Notes: generated from the letters alone by a model not told the origin. A stretch of 21,910 bases of DNA from an uncultured Lachnospiraceae bacterium (GCA_900539175.1 UQAW01000067.1:1-21910); one strand, 5' to 3'; positions 1 to 8,119 are shown, counted from the first letter of the stretch. Translations and numbers: made by a program.

Positions 1-126
1 GCTCCCGCAATCCTGAAAACATTCGAAATCCGCCCTGTTCGGGCTACTTTCTCATGTTTTACGGGTCCCAAAGTCATGCTTTTTCATGCAAGCATGAAAC
101 GCATAACCCTTTGACCCTGGTATCAT
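1..126 (-). repeat. Dispersed structured repeat, copy 1 (cut by window edge)
   Basis: This segment aligns without gaps to 14533-14658, with about 9 mismatches in 126 positions. Read on the minus strand it starts ATGATACCAGGGTC. It can fold into a GGGTC/GACCC stem that encloses a CATGCTT/AAGCATG hairpin, followed by a GCCC/GGGC hairpin. Its first base is the last base of the xylB stop codon, so the element abuts the gene exactly. The left part of the element is cut off by the window edge; in copy 2 that part holds the last hairpin and the closing stem. It could be a MITE-like mobile repeat or a structured RNA. The repeat itself is directly visible; its function is unknown. Confidence 0.85.
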
Positions 127-1595
127 CAAATAATTTCATGAAACAAGGTTTTCACTGTGGGATAAATTTTCGCAAACTGAGCATAGCGATCGTTGTATCG
201 GGCAACAAGTTCCTCATCAGGTTCAATGGTATCCACAACTTTCACCAGTTTTTCAGCAGCCGACTCCACAGAAGAATACTCTCCGCACGCTACGGCCGCC
301 AGCATTGCTCCGCCATATCCCGGTCCTTCCTCTGACTCAATCACATCCACCTTGATCCCGAGAACATTAGCGATAATCTTCTTCCAAAGCGGACTTTTCG
401 CACCGCCGCCGCAGATTTTCGTACGTTCAATCTTGATTCCCAGAGATTTTGCAATTTCAAAAGAATCGCGGATTGCAAATGCAACGCCCTCCAATACCGC
501 CTGTGTCATATCGGCTCTTGTCGTGTCCATCGTCATGCCGATAAAAGTTCCCCGCGCATTGGGATTATTATGGGGAGAACGTTCTCCCATCAAATAAGGG
601 AGGAAGAACACATGATTCTCGCCCAGTTTCCCGATCTTTGCCTGTTCCTGCGCATATTCCCTGGTACCGATAATCTCATCCATCCACCATTTATTGCAAG
701 ATGCCGCACTGAGCATACAGCCCATCAGATGATAGTAACCATCTGCATGGTCAAAAGAATGCAGTCCATTAAACTCGTCCACACCAAATTTCTTGCTGGA
801 AATGAAAATCGTTCCGCTGGTTCCCAGAGAAATATTACATTTTCCGTCTCCTACGGTTCCCGTTCCCACAGCAGCAGCAGCATTGTCACCGGCTCCTGCC
901 ACAATTTTAACTGTTTCCGGAAATCCCAGTTCCGCTGCCACATCTGGTTTGATTGTTCCCACACACGCATAACTTTCATAAAGTTTCGGAAGCATTTCCT
1001 CTTTGATATGGCAGATTTCAATCATTTCCCTGGACCAGCATTTATGCTGTACATCCAAAAGCAGCATACCGGATGCATCTGAGTAATCAGTACAATGCAC
1101 ACCGGACAATTTGTATGCCAGATAATCTTTCGGCAGCATGATTTTGACAATCTTCGCAAAATTCTCCGGTTCTTCCTCCTCCATCCAGAGAATCTTCGGA
1201 GCAGTAAACCCTGCAAATGCAATATTCGCCGTATACTCGGACAACTTCTTCTTTCCAATCACATCATTCAGATAATCTGTCTGCTTCTGGGTTCTGCCGT
1301 CATTCCACAAAATTGCAGGACGAATCACATTGTCGTTCGCATCCAGCGTCACAAGACCGTGCATCTGTCCCCCGAAGCTGATACCGCCGATCTGAGTTTT
1401 ATCAACATCAGCCGTCAGTTCTTTCAGTCCTTCAAGAACTGCTGCCCACCAATCTTCCGGCTTCTGTTCGGACCAACCCGGATGGGGGAAATACAACGGA
1501 TATTCTTTTGATACAATATTCTTGATTCCGCCATCACCTTCCATCAGAAGCAGTTTTACGGCAGAAGTGCCCAAATCCACACCAATATAATACAT
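126..1595 (-). CDS. xylB: Xylulokinase (FGGY carbohydrate kinase)
   Basis: This 489-residue protein phosphorylates a ketopentose, normally D-xylulose to D-xylulose 5-phosphate, in the cytoplasm. The N-terminal ATPase-fold motif is GVDLGTSAVK at residues 5-14. GQMHG at 76-80 and LWNDGR at 96-101 are typical of xylulokinases. GAGDNAAAAVG at 234-244 carries the likely catalytic base Asp237, and a C-terminal GGGAKSPLW segment matches the FGGY fold. The length is normal for XylB. The ATG follows a clear AGGAGG site. It is the last gene of a leftward operon after the isomerase (83-bp gap with a hairpin). The motif set points to xylulokinase rather than ribulokinase or fuculokinase, although the adjacent isomerase is not XylA, so the true substrate could be another ketose. 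Confidence 0.9.
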   Translation of the reverse strand: MYYIGVDLGTSAVKLLLMEGDGGIKNIVSKEYPLYFPHPGWSEQKPEDWWAAVLEGLKELTADVDKTQIGGISFGGQMHGLVTLDANDNVIRPAILWNDGRTQKQTDYLNDVIGKKKLSEYTANIAFAGFTAPKILWMEEEEPENFAKIVKIMLPKDYLAYKLSGVHCTDYSDASGMLLLDVQHKCWSREMIEICHIKEEMLPKLYESYACVGTIKPDVAAELGFPETVKIVAGAGDNAAAAVGTGTVGDGKCNISLGTSGTIFISSKKFGVDEFNGLHSFDHADGYYHLMGCMLSAASCNKWWMDEIIGTREYAQEQAKIGKLGENHVFFLPYLMGERSPHNNPNARGTFIGMTMDTTRADMTQAVLEGVAFAIRDSFEIAKSLGIKIERTKICGGGAKSPLWKKIIANVLGIKVDVIESEEGPGYGGAMLAAVACGEYSSVESAAEKLVKVVDTIEPDEELVARYNDRYAQFAKIYPTVKTLFHEII

Positions 1596-1620
1596 AATTT
1601 CCTCCTAAGATTTAACAGAA

Positions 1621-1652
1621 GGGCAGCCCCCAGATTATTCAGATGACTGCCC
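1621..1652 (-). other. Intercistronic hairpin between isomerase and xylB
   Basis: GGGCAG at 1621-1626 and CTGCCC at 1647-1652 form a 6-bp GC-rich stem in the 83-bp gap between the isomerase and xylB. No U-run follows on the minus strand, so a full terminator is unlikely. It may protect or process the mRNA and adjust the relative expression of the two genes. Confidence 0.5.
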
Positions 1653-1678
1653 CTGTAAGAATCACTTTCTCATCATTT

Positions 1679-3163
1679 TTATGCAAATGGATTTTCTGTG
1701 GGATAACGAACGCCAGCCGGCTGATTGTATCCGATTTCATCCACTTCTACACCGATATACTTAAATACTTCAAACAGTGCCCTGCCATAGTTTCCAAATG
1801 CCACTGCACCGTGATGCGGATAGTTACCCTCAATTAATACATGACGATAGAACCTTCCCATCTCCGGAATCGCGAAGATACCGATACCGCCGAAGGATTT
1901 TGTTGCAACCGGAAGAACTTCACCCTGTGCGATATATCCGCGCAGTTTACAATCCGCAGTACTCTGCAGTCTGTAGAATGTGATATCACCAGGCATAATA
2001 TCTCCCTCCAGAGTTCCCTGTGTCACTTCTTCCGGAAGACTTCTGGCCATAATCAACTGATATTTCATACTGCATGCCGCCAGCTTCTTGGAGCAGGTAT
2101 TGCCGCAGTGGAATCCCATAAAGGTATCTTTCTGTGTATATGGGAATTTGCCTTCGATACTCTCCTTGAACATATCAGCCGGTACGGTATTATTGATATC
2201 CAGCAATGTTACGATATCATCCGATACGCAGGTTCCGATAAACTCGCTCAGTGCACCGTAGATATCTACTTCACAGGATACTGGAATTCCTCTTCCCGTC
2301 AGACGGCTGTTTACATAGCATGGCACGAAGCCAAACTGTGTCTGGAATGCCGGCCAGCATTTTCCTGCAATTGCAACGTACTCTCTGTAACCTTTGTGCT
2401 CCTCAACCCAGTCAAGCAGTGTCAGTTCATACTGAGCCAGTTTCGGAAGAATCTCCGGTTTCATATTGCCTGCACCCAGTTCTGCCTCCATATCTTTTAC
2501 AACGTCAGGAATACGTGCATCGCCTTCATGTCTGTTGAATGCCTCAAACAGATCCAGTTCAGAGTTTTCTTCGATCTCAACACCCAGGTTGTACAGCTGC
2601 TTGATCGGTGCGTTACAAGCCAGGAAGTTCAGCGGACGTGGTCCGAAGCTGATGATTTTCAGACTCTTCAGTCCAACGATTGCACGTGCGATCGGCACGA
2701 ACTCATGGATCATATCTGCACATTCTTCTGCTGTGCCCACTGGATATTCCGGAATATAAGCTTTGATATTACGCAGTTTCAGATTATAGCTTGCATTCAG
2801 CATACCACAGTATGCATCACCGCGTCCCTGTATCAGGTTATCACCTGACTCTTCTGCTGCTGCAACAAACATCGACGGCCCGTCAAAATGTTTTGCCAAC
2901 AGTGTCTCCGAGATTTCCGGTCCAAAGTTTCCAAGGTAAACAACTAACGCATTACATCCGTTAGCCTTTACATCTTCCAGAGCCTGCACCATGTGGATTT
3001 CACTCTCTACGATGCAAACCGGACATTCATAGATGTCTTCCACATCATATTTTGCCTTGTAAGCCTCAACCAGGGCTTTTCTTCTGTTTACGGAAAGACT
3101 TTCCGGAAAACAGTCTCTGCTTACTGCTACGATACCAATTTTTACCTTCGGCATGTTCATCAT
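1679..3163 (-). CDS. L-fucose/L-arabinose isomerase family protein
   Basis: This 494-residue cytoplasmic protein resembles the Mn2+-dependent aldose-ketose isomerases of the FucI/AraA superfamily. By analogy with FucI, likely metal ligands are Glu298 in CEVDIYGALS, Asp322 in LLDINN and His450/His451 in NYPHHGAVAFGNYG; FHCGN at 351-355 is another conserved-looking segment. It is shorter than E. coli FucI (about 590 residues) and close to AraA in size. The start at 3163 lies downstream of GGAGG, with further Met codons at the second and fourth positions. It lies between the DUF4867 gene and xylB in one operon, so it should make the ketose that the kinase phosphorylates. The family is clear, but substrates in it vary (L-fucose, D-arabinose, L-arabinose and others) and the sequence alone does not settle which. 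Confidence 0.8.
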   Translation of the reverse strand: MMNMPKVKIGIVAVSRDCFPESLSVNRRKALVEAYKAKYDVEDIYECPVCIVESEIHMVQALEDVKANGCNALVVYLGNFGPEISETLLAKHFDGPSMFVAAAEESGDNLIQGRGDAYCGMLNASYNLKLRNIKAYIPEYPVGTAEECADMIHEFVPIARAIVGLKSLKIISFGPRPLNFLACNAPIKQLYNLGVEIEENSELDLFEAFNRHEGDARIPDVVKDMEAELGAGNMKPEILPKLAQYELTLLDWVEEHKGYREYVAIAGKCWPAFQTQFGFVPCYVNSRLTGRGIPVSCEVDIYGALSEFIGTCVSDDIVTLLDINNTVPADMFKESIEGKFPYTQKDTFMGFHCGNTCSKKLAACSMKYQLIMARSLPEEVTQGTLEGDIMPGDITFYRLQSTADCKLRGYIAQGEVLPVATKSFGGIGIFAIPEMGRFYRHVLIEGNYPHHGAVAFGNYGRALFEVFKYIGVEVDEIGYNQPAGVRYPTENPFA

Positions 3164-3194
3164 AATATCTCATCCTCCATACATTATCATTTTC

Positions 3195-3225
3195 AGGCGA
3201 TCGCGAAACTCTTTCGGAGTCGCCT
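3195..3225 (-). other. Intercistronic hairpin between DUF4867 gene and isomerase
   Basis: AGGCGA at 3195-3200 pairs with TCGCCT at 3220-3225. A smaller inner CTC/GAG stem is possible. It lies in the 86-bp gap between two co-directional genes and is not followed by a run of T on the minus strand. An mRNA-stabilising or processing role is more likely than termination. Confidence 0.45.
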
Positions 3226-3249
3226 ATTATTTTATTTTAAAAAGCTTTA

Positions 3250-3867
3250 TTAAACAGAAAGGTTTTCTCCCTTCAAACCAACAAATGCACCTTCTTCTCC
3301 AAGCCCGCTTTCTTCATGGGCAATCAGCCATTTGTTCTTTGCGGCCATCAGACGATCCTCCGGAAGCTTGCCGGACAGTTCCGGTTTTTCCGTGTTCGTT
3401 CCTTTCGGAAGAATGATCGCTACCTGAAACCCTTCTTCCACCAGATTGCATGGTGCGTAATGCAGGGTCGTTCCATAAACTTCAACAACGGTTCCCGCAG
3501 GTACTTCAAATGCTTCCATTTTGGAAGTCTCATATGTAAAGTCTTCCTCTACATCCTGCTCAGATCCTAAAATCAAGATACATCCCTGAACCGGAATGTT
3601 AATCTCACTGTCTCTGTGATATTCCACTGCATTCAGCTTATGATTGCTGCCGTTGCAATACCCGATCTGAATCGGCATTCCTCCGTAAACACTGTCCTGT
3701 ATCAACTGTGCTTCCGCACTTGCTTCCAGTGTTTTGTCCCCCGGCACATATACCACATCCTGCGGCAGCGGCGCTTTTGACAGCCGTTCCAACAGATCGG
3801 GAACTTCAATTGGAAGGATTCTTCCATACTTTTTGAATGCCGGATCTGTTACTTTTTTAATCTGCAT
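3250..3867 (-). CDS. DUF4867 family cupin-like protein
   Basis: I recognise this 205-residue protein as the DUF4867 type, found beside sugar isomerases in Clostridia; its biochemical role is not established. The middle looks like a cupin barrel. HKLNAVEYHRDSE carries His76, Glu82, His84 and Glu88. The second cupin-type motif, PAGTVVEVYGTTLHYAP, carries His136. Together these could hold a metal ion. There is no signal peptide or membrane segment, so it should be cytoplasmic. It is the first gene of the operon, with AAGGAG upstream of the ATG. Co-transcription with an isomerase and a kinase suggests action on the same sugar, for example as an epimerase, lyxose-isomerase-like enzyme or mutarotase; that part is inference. 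Confidence 0.75.
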   Translation of the reverse strand: MQIKKVTDPAFKKYGRILPIEVPDLLERLSKAPLPQDVVYVPGDKTLEASAEAQLIQDSVYGGMPIQIGYCNGSNHKLNAVEYHRDSEINIPVQGCILILGSEQDVEEDFTYETSKMEAFEVPAGTVVEVYGTTLHYAPCNLVEEGFQVAIILPKGTNTEKPELSGKLPEDRLMAAKNKWLIAHEESGLGEEGAFVGLKGENLSV

Positions 3868-3964
3868 GGTAACTAACTCCTTTCTGTCCGCTTCGAACAG
3901 GCGCTTGCAAAGCCCTTCGTCTGTGATTTGAACATTGATTTTATTCTTTAAAAATTCTGCACAT

Positions 3965-3991
3965 TAATTAGTTTACTCAATGAACTAATTA
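3965..3991. promoter_or_regulatory. Palindromic XylR-type operator
   Basis: TAATTAGTT at 3965-3973 and AACTAATTA at 3983-3991 are perfect 9-bp inverted arms around a 9-bp spacer. The core TTAGTT/AACTAA resembles the TTAGTTT/AAACTAA half-sites of the Bacillus xyl operator bound by the ROK repressor XylR, although the spacing here is about 4 bp shorter. It overlaps the -35 and spacer of the repressor promoter, so autoregulation and control of the divergent operon are both likely. Confidence 0.7.
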
Positions 3992-4000
3992 TGTTATAAT
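3972..4000 (+). promoter_or_regulatory. Sigma-A-type promoter of the ROK repressor
   Basis: TTTACT (3972-3977), a 17-bp spacer and a perfect TATAAT (3995-4000) precede the repressor gene. A second TATAAT follows at 4001-4006. The -35 and spacer lie inside the palindromic operator. Confidence 0.6.
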
Positions 4001-4072
4001 TATAATAACGCATACATCCAGAAAATGCAACATGTTTTTTTATAATCTACAAGTAAACTCAGGAGGTTCTCA

Positions 4073-5197
4073 ATGATAACAGGCAGTAAAGAATTAATAC
4101 GCGATATGAATACACAACTCGTTCTGCGCACGATTATGGAATTCGCTCCGATTTCCCGTGCCGCCGTTTCTCAAAAACTGGGACTTACAAAAGCCACTGT
4201 CTCCGCCATTGTGCAGGTCCTGTTGGAAAAAGAACTCCTTCTGGAAATCGGAAGCGATGACACTAAACGCGGCCGGAAGCCTATTCTTCTGACTCTGAAC
4301 AAAAGTTGTGCTTACAGTATTTCCATTGACCTTTCTGCGGAATACATTACCCTGTTCACTGCAAACCTGATGGGAGAAAATTGTATGCTCAGGCAAATCG
4401 AAAATCACGAAAGCCGAGCTACGATTCTGCCTGCCTTGACTTGCATGATTGAAGAGATGCAAAGTCAGCTTCCACCTTCTGCCTACGGACTGGTTGGAAT
4501 TTGCATCGGCATTCATGGTGTCATTCACGAAAATCAGTTGGTATTTGTCCCATATTCTCCCTATCAGGGGATAGACTTTGCCGGTTCTTTAGAACAACAC
4601 TTTCATATACCAGTTCTGGTAGAAAATGAAGCGAACCTCTCGGCACTGGGAGAATGGGCTTATTGCTTCCACACCCGAAACATGCTCTCCATCAGTGTTC
4701 ATTCCGGAATCGGTGTCGGCATCATCATGGATGATCAGTTAATCACCGGTCAAAACGGCTACGCCGGAGAATTCGGTCACACCATCATCTCCATCGATGG
4801 TCGTCCCTGCCCCTGCGGAAACCAAGGCTGTCTGGAGCAATATGGGTCAGAGCGTGCACTTCTGCAGGAACTTTCCCAGAAAAAAGGAAACAAAATCACA
4901 GCAGAACACTTTATGCACCTCTATCAAAAAAAAGACAAGGACGCTGTGCGAACGATGGAACTCTTTGTAAAATATATGGCAATTGCCATCAACAATCTTC
5001 TGACTACCTTCAACCCGGAAATTATCGTTCTCAATAGTTCTTTTACCATGAATTTTCCGGATGCTGTACAGGATATCCATGCACATATCCATAACAAAAT
5101 GGCTGCATACTGCAATCTGGTACCATCCAAATTACAGGATACAGCCATACTTCTGGGAGGTGTTTATCTCTGTAGCAGAAAATTCCTGGGGTTATAA
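4073..5197 (+). CDS. ROK family transcriptional repressor (XylR-like)
   Basis: This 374-residue protein has an N-terminal winged helix-turn-helix (about residues 17-60, ISRAAVSQKLGLTKATVSAIV) fused to a ROK sugar-kinase-fold domain. ENEAN at 184-188, GYAGEFGHTII at 229-239 and the zinc-binding CPCGNQGC at 246-253 (Cys246, Cys248, Cys253, with His236 nearby) are ROK hallmarks. Proteins of this build, such as XylR and NagC, bind DNA and release it when the sugar binds. The ATG follows AGGAGG at good spacing. It is transcribed divergently from the isomerase-kinase operon across the palindromic operator, so it probably controls that operon and itself. The stop codon lies inside the terminator hairpin. 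Confidence 0.88.
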   Translation: MITGSKELIRDMNTQLVLRTIMEFAPISRAAVSQKLGLTKATVSAIVQVLLEKELLLEIGSDDTKRGRKPILLTLNKSCAYSISIDLSAEYITLFTANLMGENCMLRQIENHESRATILPALTCMIEEMQSQLPPSAYGLVGICIGIHGVIHENQLVFVPYSPYQGIDFAGSLEQHFHIPVLVENEANLSALGEWAYCFHTRNMLSISVHSGIGVGIIMDDQLITGQNGYAGEFGHTIISIDGRPCPCGNQGCLEQYGSERALLQELSQKKGNKITAEHFMHLYQKKDKDAVRTMELFVKYMAIAINNLLTTFNPEIIVLNSSFTMNFPDAVQDIHAHIHNKMAAYCNLVPSKLQDTAILLGGVYLCSRKFLGL

Positions 5198-5214
5198 AAT
5201 CCCAGGAATTTTTA
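5180..5214. terminator. Bidirectional intrinsic terminator overlapping the ROK stop codon
   Basis: AATTCCTGGG (5181-5190) and CCCAGGAATT (5201-5210) form a 10-bp stem, followed by T-rich sequence on the plus strand and, mirrored, on the minus strand. The TAA at 5195-5197 lies in the loop, so the 5' arm is inside coding sequence. It probably also ends the leftward DUF308 operon. Confidence 0.85.
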
Positions 5215-5272
5215 AACACGTTCTACGAACGCTTCATCTCATCCATATCAATGATGTCTTTTTTATTTTTTC

Positions 5273-5815
5273 TTAATTTCCATTCATAAACTTACTAATA
5301 CGGGCTATGATAATCAGATCTGATATCCCGTCATATACCAATGCAATACCGATTACACGCATGAGCACGGATGCCCATGAAAACGGATTCCATATAATCA
5401 ATATGCAAAGGATAGCCTTCAGCATTCCACAAAGCAAAATAATCCACCATCGCTTATCTCCATACTGCTGAGCCTTCTCTGCTTCCTTTCTGTCAATGCT
5501 TCCATGAATAATCAGTATGAATGCAAAAAGGATTTCCAGAAACCAGATAACAGTTTTTGTATTTAATATCACAAACAGGCCAAGCGCCAACTCGCCGATT
5601 ATCAAGATCAGTTCGCCAAACTCAAACCTCCCGCGATGTCCGACCAAATACAGTACACCCGAAACAACACCGCCGATAAACAATCCCCACCCTACAATCA
5701 GGCAAATGGTAGCCACGGCAATTCCCGGATAAAGAATCAATATCAGACCCAGAATGATTACCAAAACAGCCGTAACAACCATATTCCATTTCAGATTCTT
5801 TAATATCTCCGACAT
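5273..5815 (-). CDS. DUF308 / HdeD-like membrane protein
   Basis: This 180-residue, very hydrophobic protein has about six predicted membrane segments in pairs (for example WNMVVTAVLVIILGLILILYPG near the N terminus and WWIILLCGMLKAILCILIIW near residue 130). It matches the DUF308/HdeD-like family, whose E. coli member HdeD is linked to acid resistance; the molecular function is not known. The ATG follows GGAGGTAAAGG. Only 15 bp separate it from the ktrA stop, so it is probably the last gene of the potassium-uptake operon. A supporting role in ion or pH homeostasis is inference from position. Confidence 0.75.
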   Translation of the reverse strand: MSEILKNLKWNMVVTAVLVIILGLILILYPGIAVATICLIVGWGLFIGGVVSGVLYLVGHRGRFEFGELILIIGELALGLFVILNTKTVIWFLEILFAFILIIHGSIDRKEAEKAQQYGDKRWWIILLCGMLKAILCILIIWNPFSWASVLMRVIGIALVYDGISDLIIIARISKFMNGN

Positions 5816-5830
5816 TCCTTTACCTCCCTG

Positions 5831-6514
5831 TTACTTTCCAAGACTTAAGAACCTCTCAAACTGCCGAATTTTCTCCTGTTTTCCAAGCAAAACAACTATA
5901 TCGTCCTTCCGAAATACCAAATCCGGCGTTATTTCCGTAAGAATCTGATGGTTCCGCTCAACTGCAATGATATTCAGCCCAAATCGCCTTCGGATATCCG
6001 CCTCTGAGACCGTCCTTCCATCTAACTCTTCTGACAGCGCCAACTCCGAAACATTAACATCACCCTGCAATTCAAAATAGTTCATTAATCGTTCTGAAAC
6101 CAACATCCGCGCCAACCGCACCGCCATGTCCCGCTCAGGATATACCACTTCCGCACCGATTTTTTCCAATACCTTTCCCTGATCTGCTGTGGATGCTTTG
6201 GAAATTACCCGGGGCACGCCCAATTCAATCACATTTAACGTAGTCAGAATGCTGGTATCGACCGTTTCCCCGATACAAACAACCACAACATCACAATTTT
6301 GTATTCCACTGTCCTCCAATGCCTTCCGATCCAGTCTGTGAACTACAAATGCATTTTCTGTAAGATTTCGGATTTCCCGAACCCGCTCCTCATCATAGTC
6401 AATAACCAGAATCTCCTTCCCGGCATCTGCGAGAGATCTGGCAAGCGCCGTCCCAAACCGTCCAAGCCCTATAATTCCATAAATTTTATCCACAGGTTTT
6501 CTCGAACCAAACAT
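5831..6514 (-). CDS. ktrA: Ktr/Trk potassium uptake regulatory subunit (RCK protein)
   Basis: This 227-residue soluble protein should form the octameric ring that gates the KtrB channel in response to ATP/ADP or NAD(H). The N-terminal Rossmann domain has IIGLGRFG at 14-21, followed by the strand ILVIDYDEE with Asp39 at the nucleotide ribose position. A C-terminal TrkA-C domain (about 140-220, ending FRKDDIVVLLGKQEKI) resembles those that bind c-di-AMP in KtrA proteins. The length is typical of KtrA (about 220) and half that of TrkA. The start follows AGGAGG. It lies 30 bp after ktrB in the same operon, which supports the pairing. Confidence 0.88.
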   Translation of the reverse strand: MFGSRKPVDKIYGIIGLGRFGTALARSLADAGKEILVIDYDEERVREIRNLTENAFVVHRLDRKALEDSGIQNCDVVVVCIGETVDTSILTTLNVIELGVPRVISKASTADQGKVLEKIGAEVVYPERDMAVRLARMLVSERLMNYFELQGDVNVSELALSEELDGRTVSEADIRRRFGLNIIAVERNHQILTEITPDLVFRKDDIVVLLGKQEKIRQFERFLSLGK

Positions 6515-6544
6515 TTTTTACTTCCTCCTGTCTATTGCCGGATA

Positions 6545-7840
6545 TTAACCGACCATGATATTCCCTTCCGGGTAGCTTACATTTTCTTCCGGTTTAAAAG
6601 ACCAAAGAGACACGATTGTCATTGCTCCAAGTCTCCCGATAAACATAATACAAATCTCCAGTACTTTACTCACGGTCCCAAGCTTTGGTGTAATCCCCGT
6701 GGAAAGACCGGTCGTACTGAATGCTGAGATAATCTCGAACAGCAGGTCCGACAACGGAATCTGCGGCTCAAGCAGCGATATCAGAAACACACCCAGACCC
6801 ACAACCATAATTCCCAGTGTCATAACAACAGAAGCTTTATAATATGCGCTTCTTGCCAGACGATAATGAAAAGCTGAGGAAGCGCGCTTAGAAGCCGCCT
6901 CCTTAATGGAATGCAGCATCACAAACACCGTACTGGTTTTAATGCCGCCTCCGGTAGATCCCGGTGAAGCACCAATAAACATCAGAAGCCCCATCACCAA
7001 CAATGCCCCCTGGGAAAATGTGCGATAATCATAGGTTGAAAATCCCGCCGTTCTGGTGGTGATGCTCTGGAAAAATGCTCCCAGCCAGGTAATTTCCGGC
7101 TGCGTCACCTTCAGCAGCAGCGTCCCTGCCGCTGTCAGAAACAAAGTTACAGCAATCACAACCTTCGAATGAAGCTGAAGTTTTTTCCAACGTTTATTTC
7201 TCCTGATATCCTGAATCACCAGAAAGCCAATACCTCCGCAGAGAATCAAACCAGCCGTACTCAGATTCAGCAGCACATCCTTTTGATAAGGAATCAGACT
7301 TCCCACGCCTCCTATAATGTCAAATCCCGCATTATTAAAGGTTGCCACAGAATGAAACATACTCATCCCGATTGCTCTCGGAAGGGAATAATCTCTGGAA
7401 AATACCAAAAAACTCAACACAGCTCCCACGGCTTCAAAACATAAAGTCGTAAACAGAATATTCCTGACCAGTTCCACCAGACCTTTTGCAGTGTCCAGAT
7501 TCAGAGATTCCCGAATCATCTGCCTGCCCTTCAGGTCAATTTTTTTCTTCATTGCGAGAATAACTCCTACTCCAACCGAAGTAACACCCAGTCCTCCAAT
7601 CTGAATCAACAAGGCCAGTACCGTCTGACCAAACGGAGAAAATACCGTATACGTATCCACAACCACAAGACCGGTAACACACACCGCACTGGTGGAGGTA
7701 AATAAAGCATTTACAAACGACAAGGTCTGACCGTCTCTTAAGGATATCGGAAGCATCAGAATACACGCTCCCATAAGAATTACCGTCATAAAGCCCAGAG
7801 TGATCGCACGGGGCGGTGAAAGCTTTCGCATTATCTTCAT
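6545..7840 (-). CDS. ktrB: Ktr/Trk potassium transporter membrane subunit
   Basis: This 431-residue integral membrane protein of the TrkH/KtrB/HKT superfamily imports K+, probably coupled to Na+. All four pore-loop filter motifs are visible: TGL at 56-58, NAGF at 170-173, TAGF at 264-267 and TTGLS at 376-380, each with the conserved glycine. SPGSTGGGIKT at 292-302 is the flexible gating-loop motif. The length matches KtrB rather than TrkH. The first ATG is used because the upstream reading frame has only a TTG start and no ribosome site. The first gene of ktrB-ktrA-DUF308, it has its own sigma-A promoter and only a ~30-nt leader, so no c-di-AMP riboswitch is present here. Confidence 0.88.
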   Translation of the reverse strand: MKIMRKLSPPRAITLGFMTVILMGACILMLPISLRDGQTLSFVNALFTSTSAVCVTGLVVVDTYTVFSPFGQTVLALLIQIGGLGVTSVGVGVILAMKKKIDLKGRQMIRESLNLDTAKGLVELVRNILFTTLCFEAVGAVLSFLVFSRDYSLPRAIGMSMFHSVATFNNAGFDIIGGVGSLIPYQKDVLLNLSTAGLILCGGIGFLVIQDIRRNKRWKKLQLHSKVVIAVTLFLTAAGTLLLKVTQPEITWLGAFFQSITTRTAGFSTYDYRTFSQGALLVMGLLMFIGASPGSTGGGIKTSTVFVMLHSIKEAASKRASSAFHYRLARSAYYKASVVMTLGIMVVGLGVFLISLLEPQIPLSDLLFEIISAFSTTGLSTGITPKLGTVSKVLEICIMFIGRLGAMTIVSLWSFKPEENVSYPEGNIMVG

Positions 7841-7874
7841 CTTACATGCCTGCCTCTTCTATAATCTTTTTCTC

Positions 7875-7903
7875 ATTATAGCAATTCTTCCTTTGCTTGT
7901 CCA
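7875..7903 (-). promoter_or_regulatory. Sigma-A promoter of ktrB operon
   Basis: On the minus strand TGGACA (7898-7903), a 17-bp spacer and a perfect TATAAT (7875-7880) are present. The predicted start lies near 7868, about 28 nt before the ktrB ATG. Confidence 0.75.
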
Positions 7904-8119
7904 TGACTATTGATTCCGGAGCATTCCCCTTTCTTATGGCGCCGACCAGAACAAACAAGTCTTTCCCCCGAAACCTGTCATCTTTCGACTTTTTCACCAA
8001 ATAAATAACCTTATCAAAAAAAGTGCACAATTGTATTTTCTATTTGCGATCAATTTTGTTCACACTTTTTCCTGAAAATATTGTATATATTAATTACCCC
8101 CAATACATTATATAGTTTT

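Larger units (their letters stand above)
3868..4072. promoter_or_regulatory. Divergent control region of sugar operon and ROK repressor
   Basis: This 205-bp gap separates the leftward sugar operon from the rightward repressor gene. It holds a palindromic operator (3965-3991), a rightward promoter (3972-4000) and both ribosome binding sites (GGAGG near 4061-4067 for the repressor, AAGGAG on the minus strand near 3877-3882). I could not place a convincing leftward -35/-10 pair. A weak CcpA cre-like half match, TTGCAAGCG on the minus strand, occurs near 3900-3910. Confidence 0.6.

Noticed and set aside
3897..3911. CcpA cre site in the sugar operon leader
   Set aside because: Only the left half, TTGCAAGCG, fits; the right half misses key positions, so I do not list it as a separate feature.
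7842..8030. 62-residue open frame just upstream of ktrB
   Set aside because: It starts at TTG without a ribosome site and most of it lies upstream of the predicted ktrB promoter.
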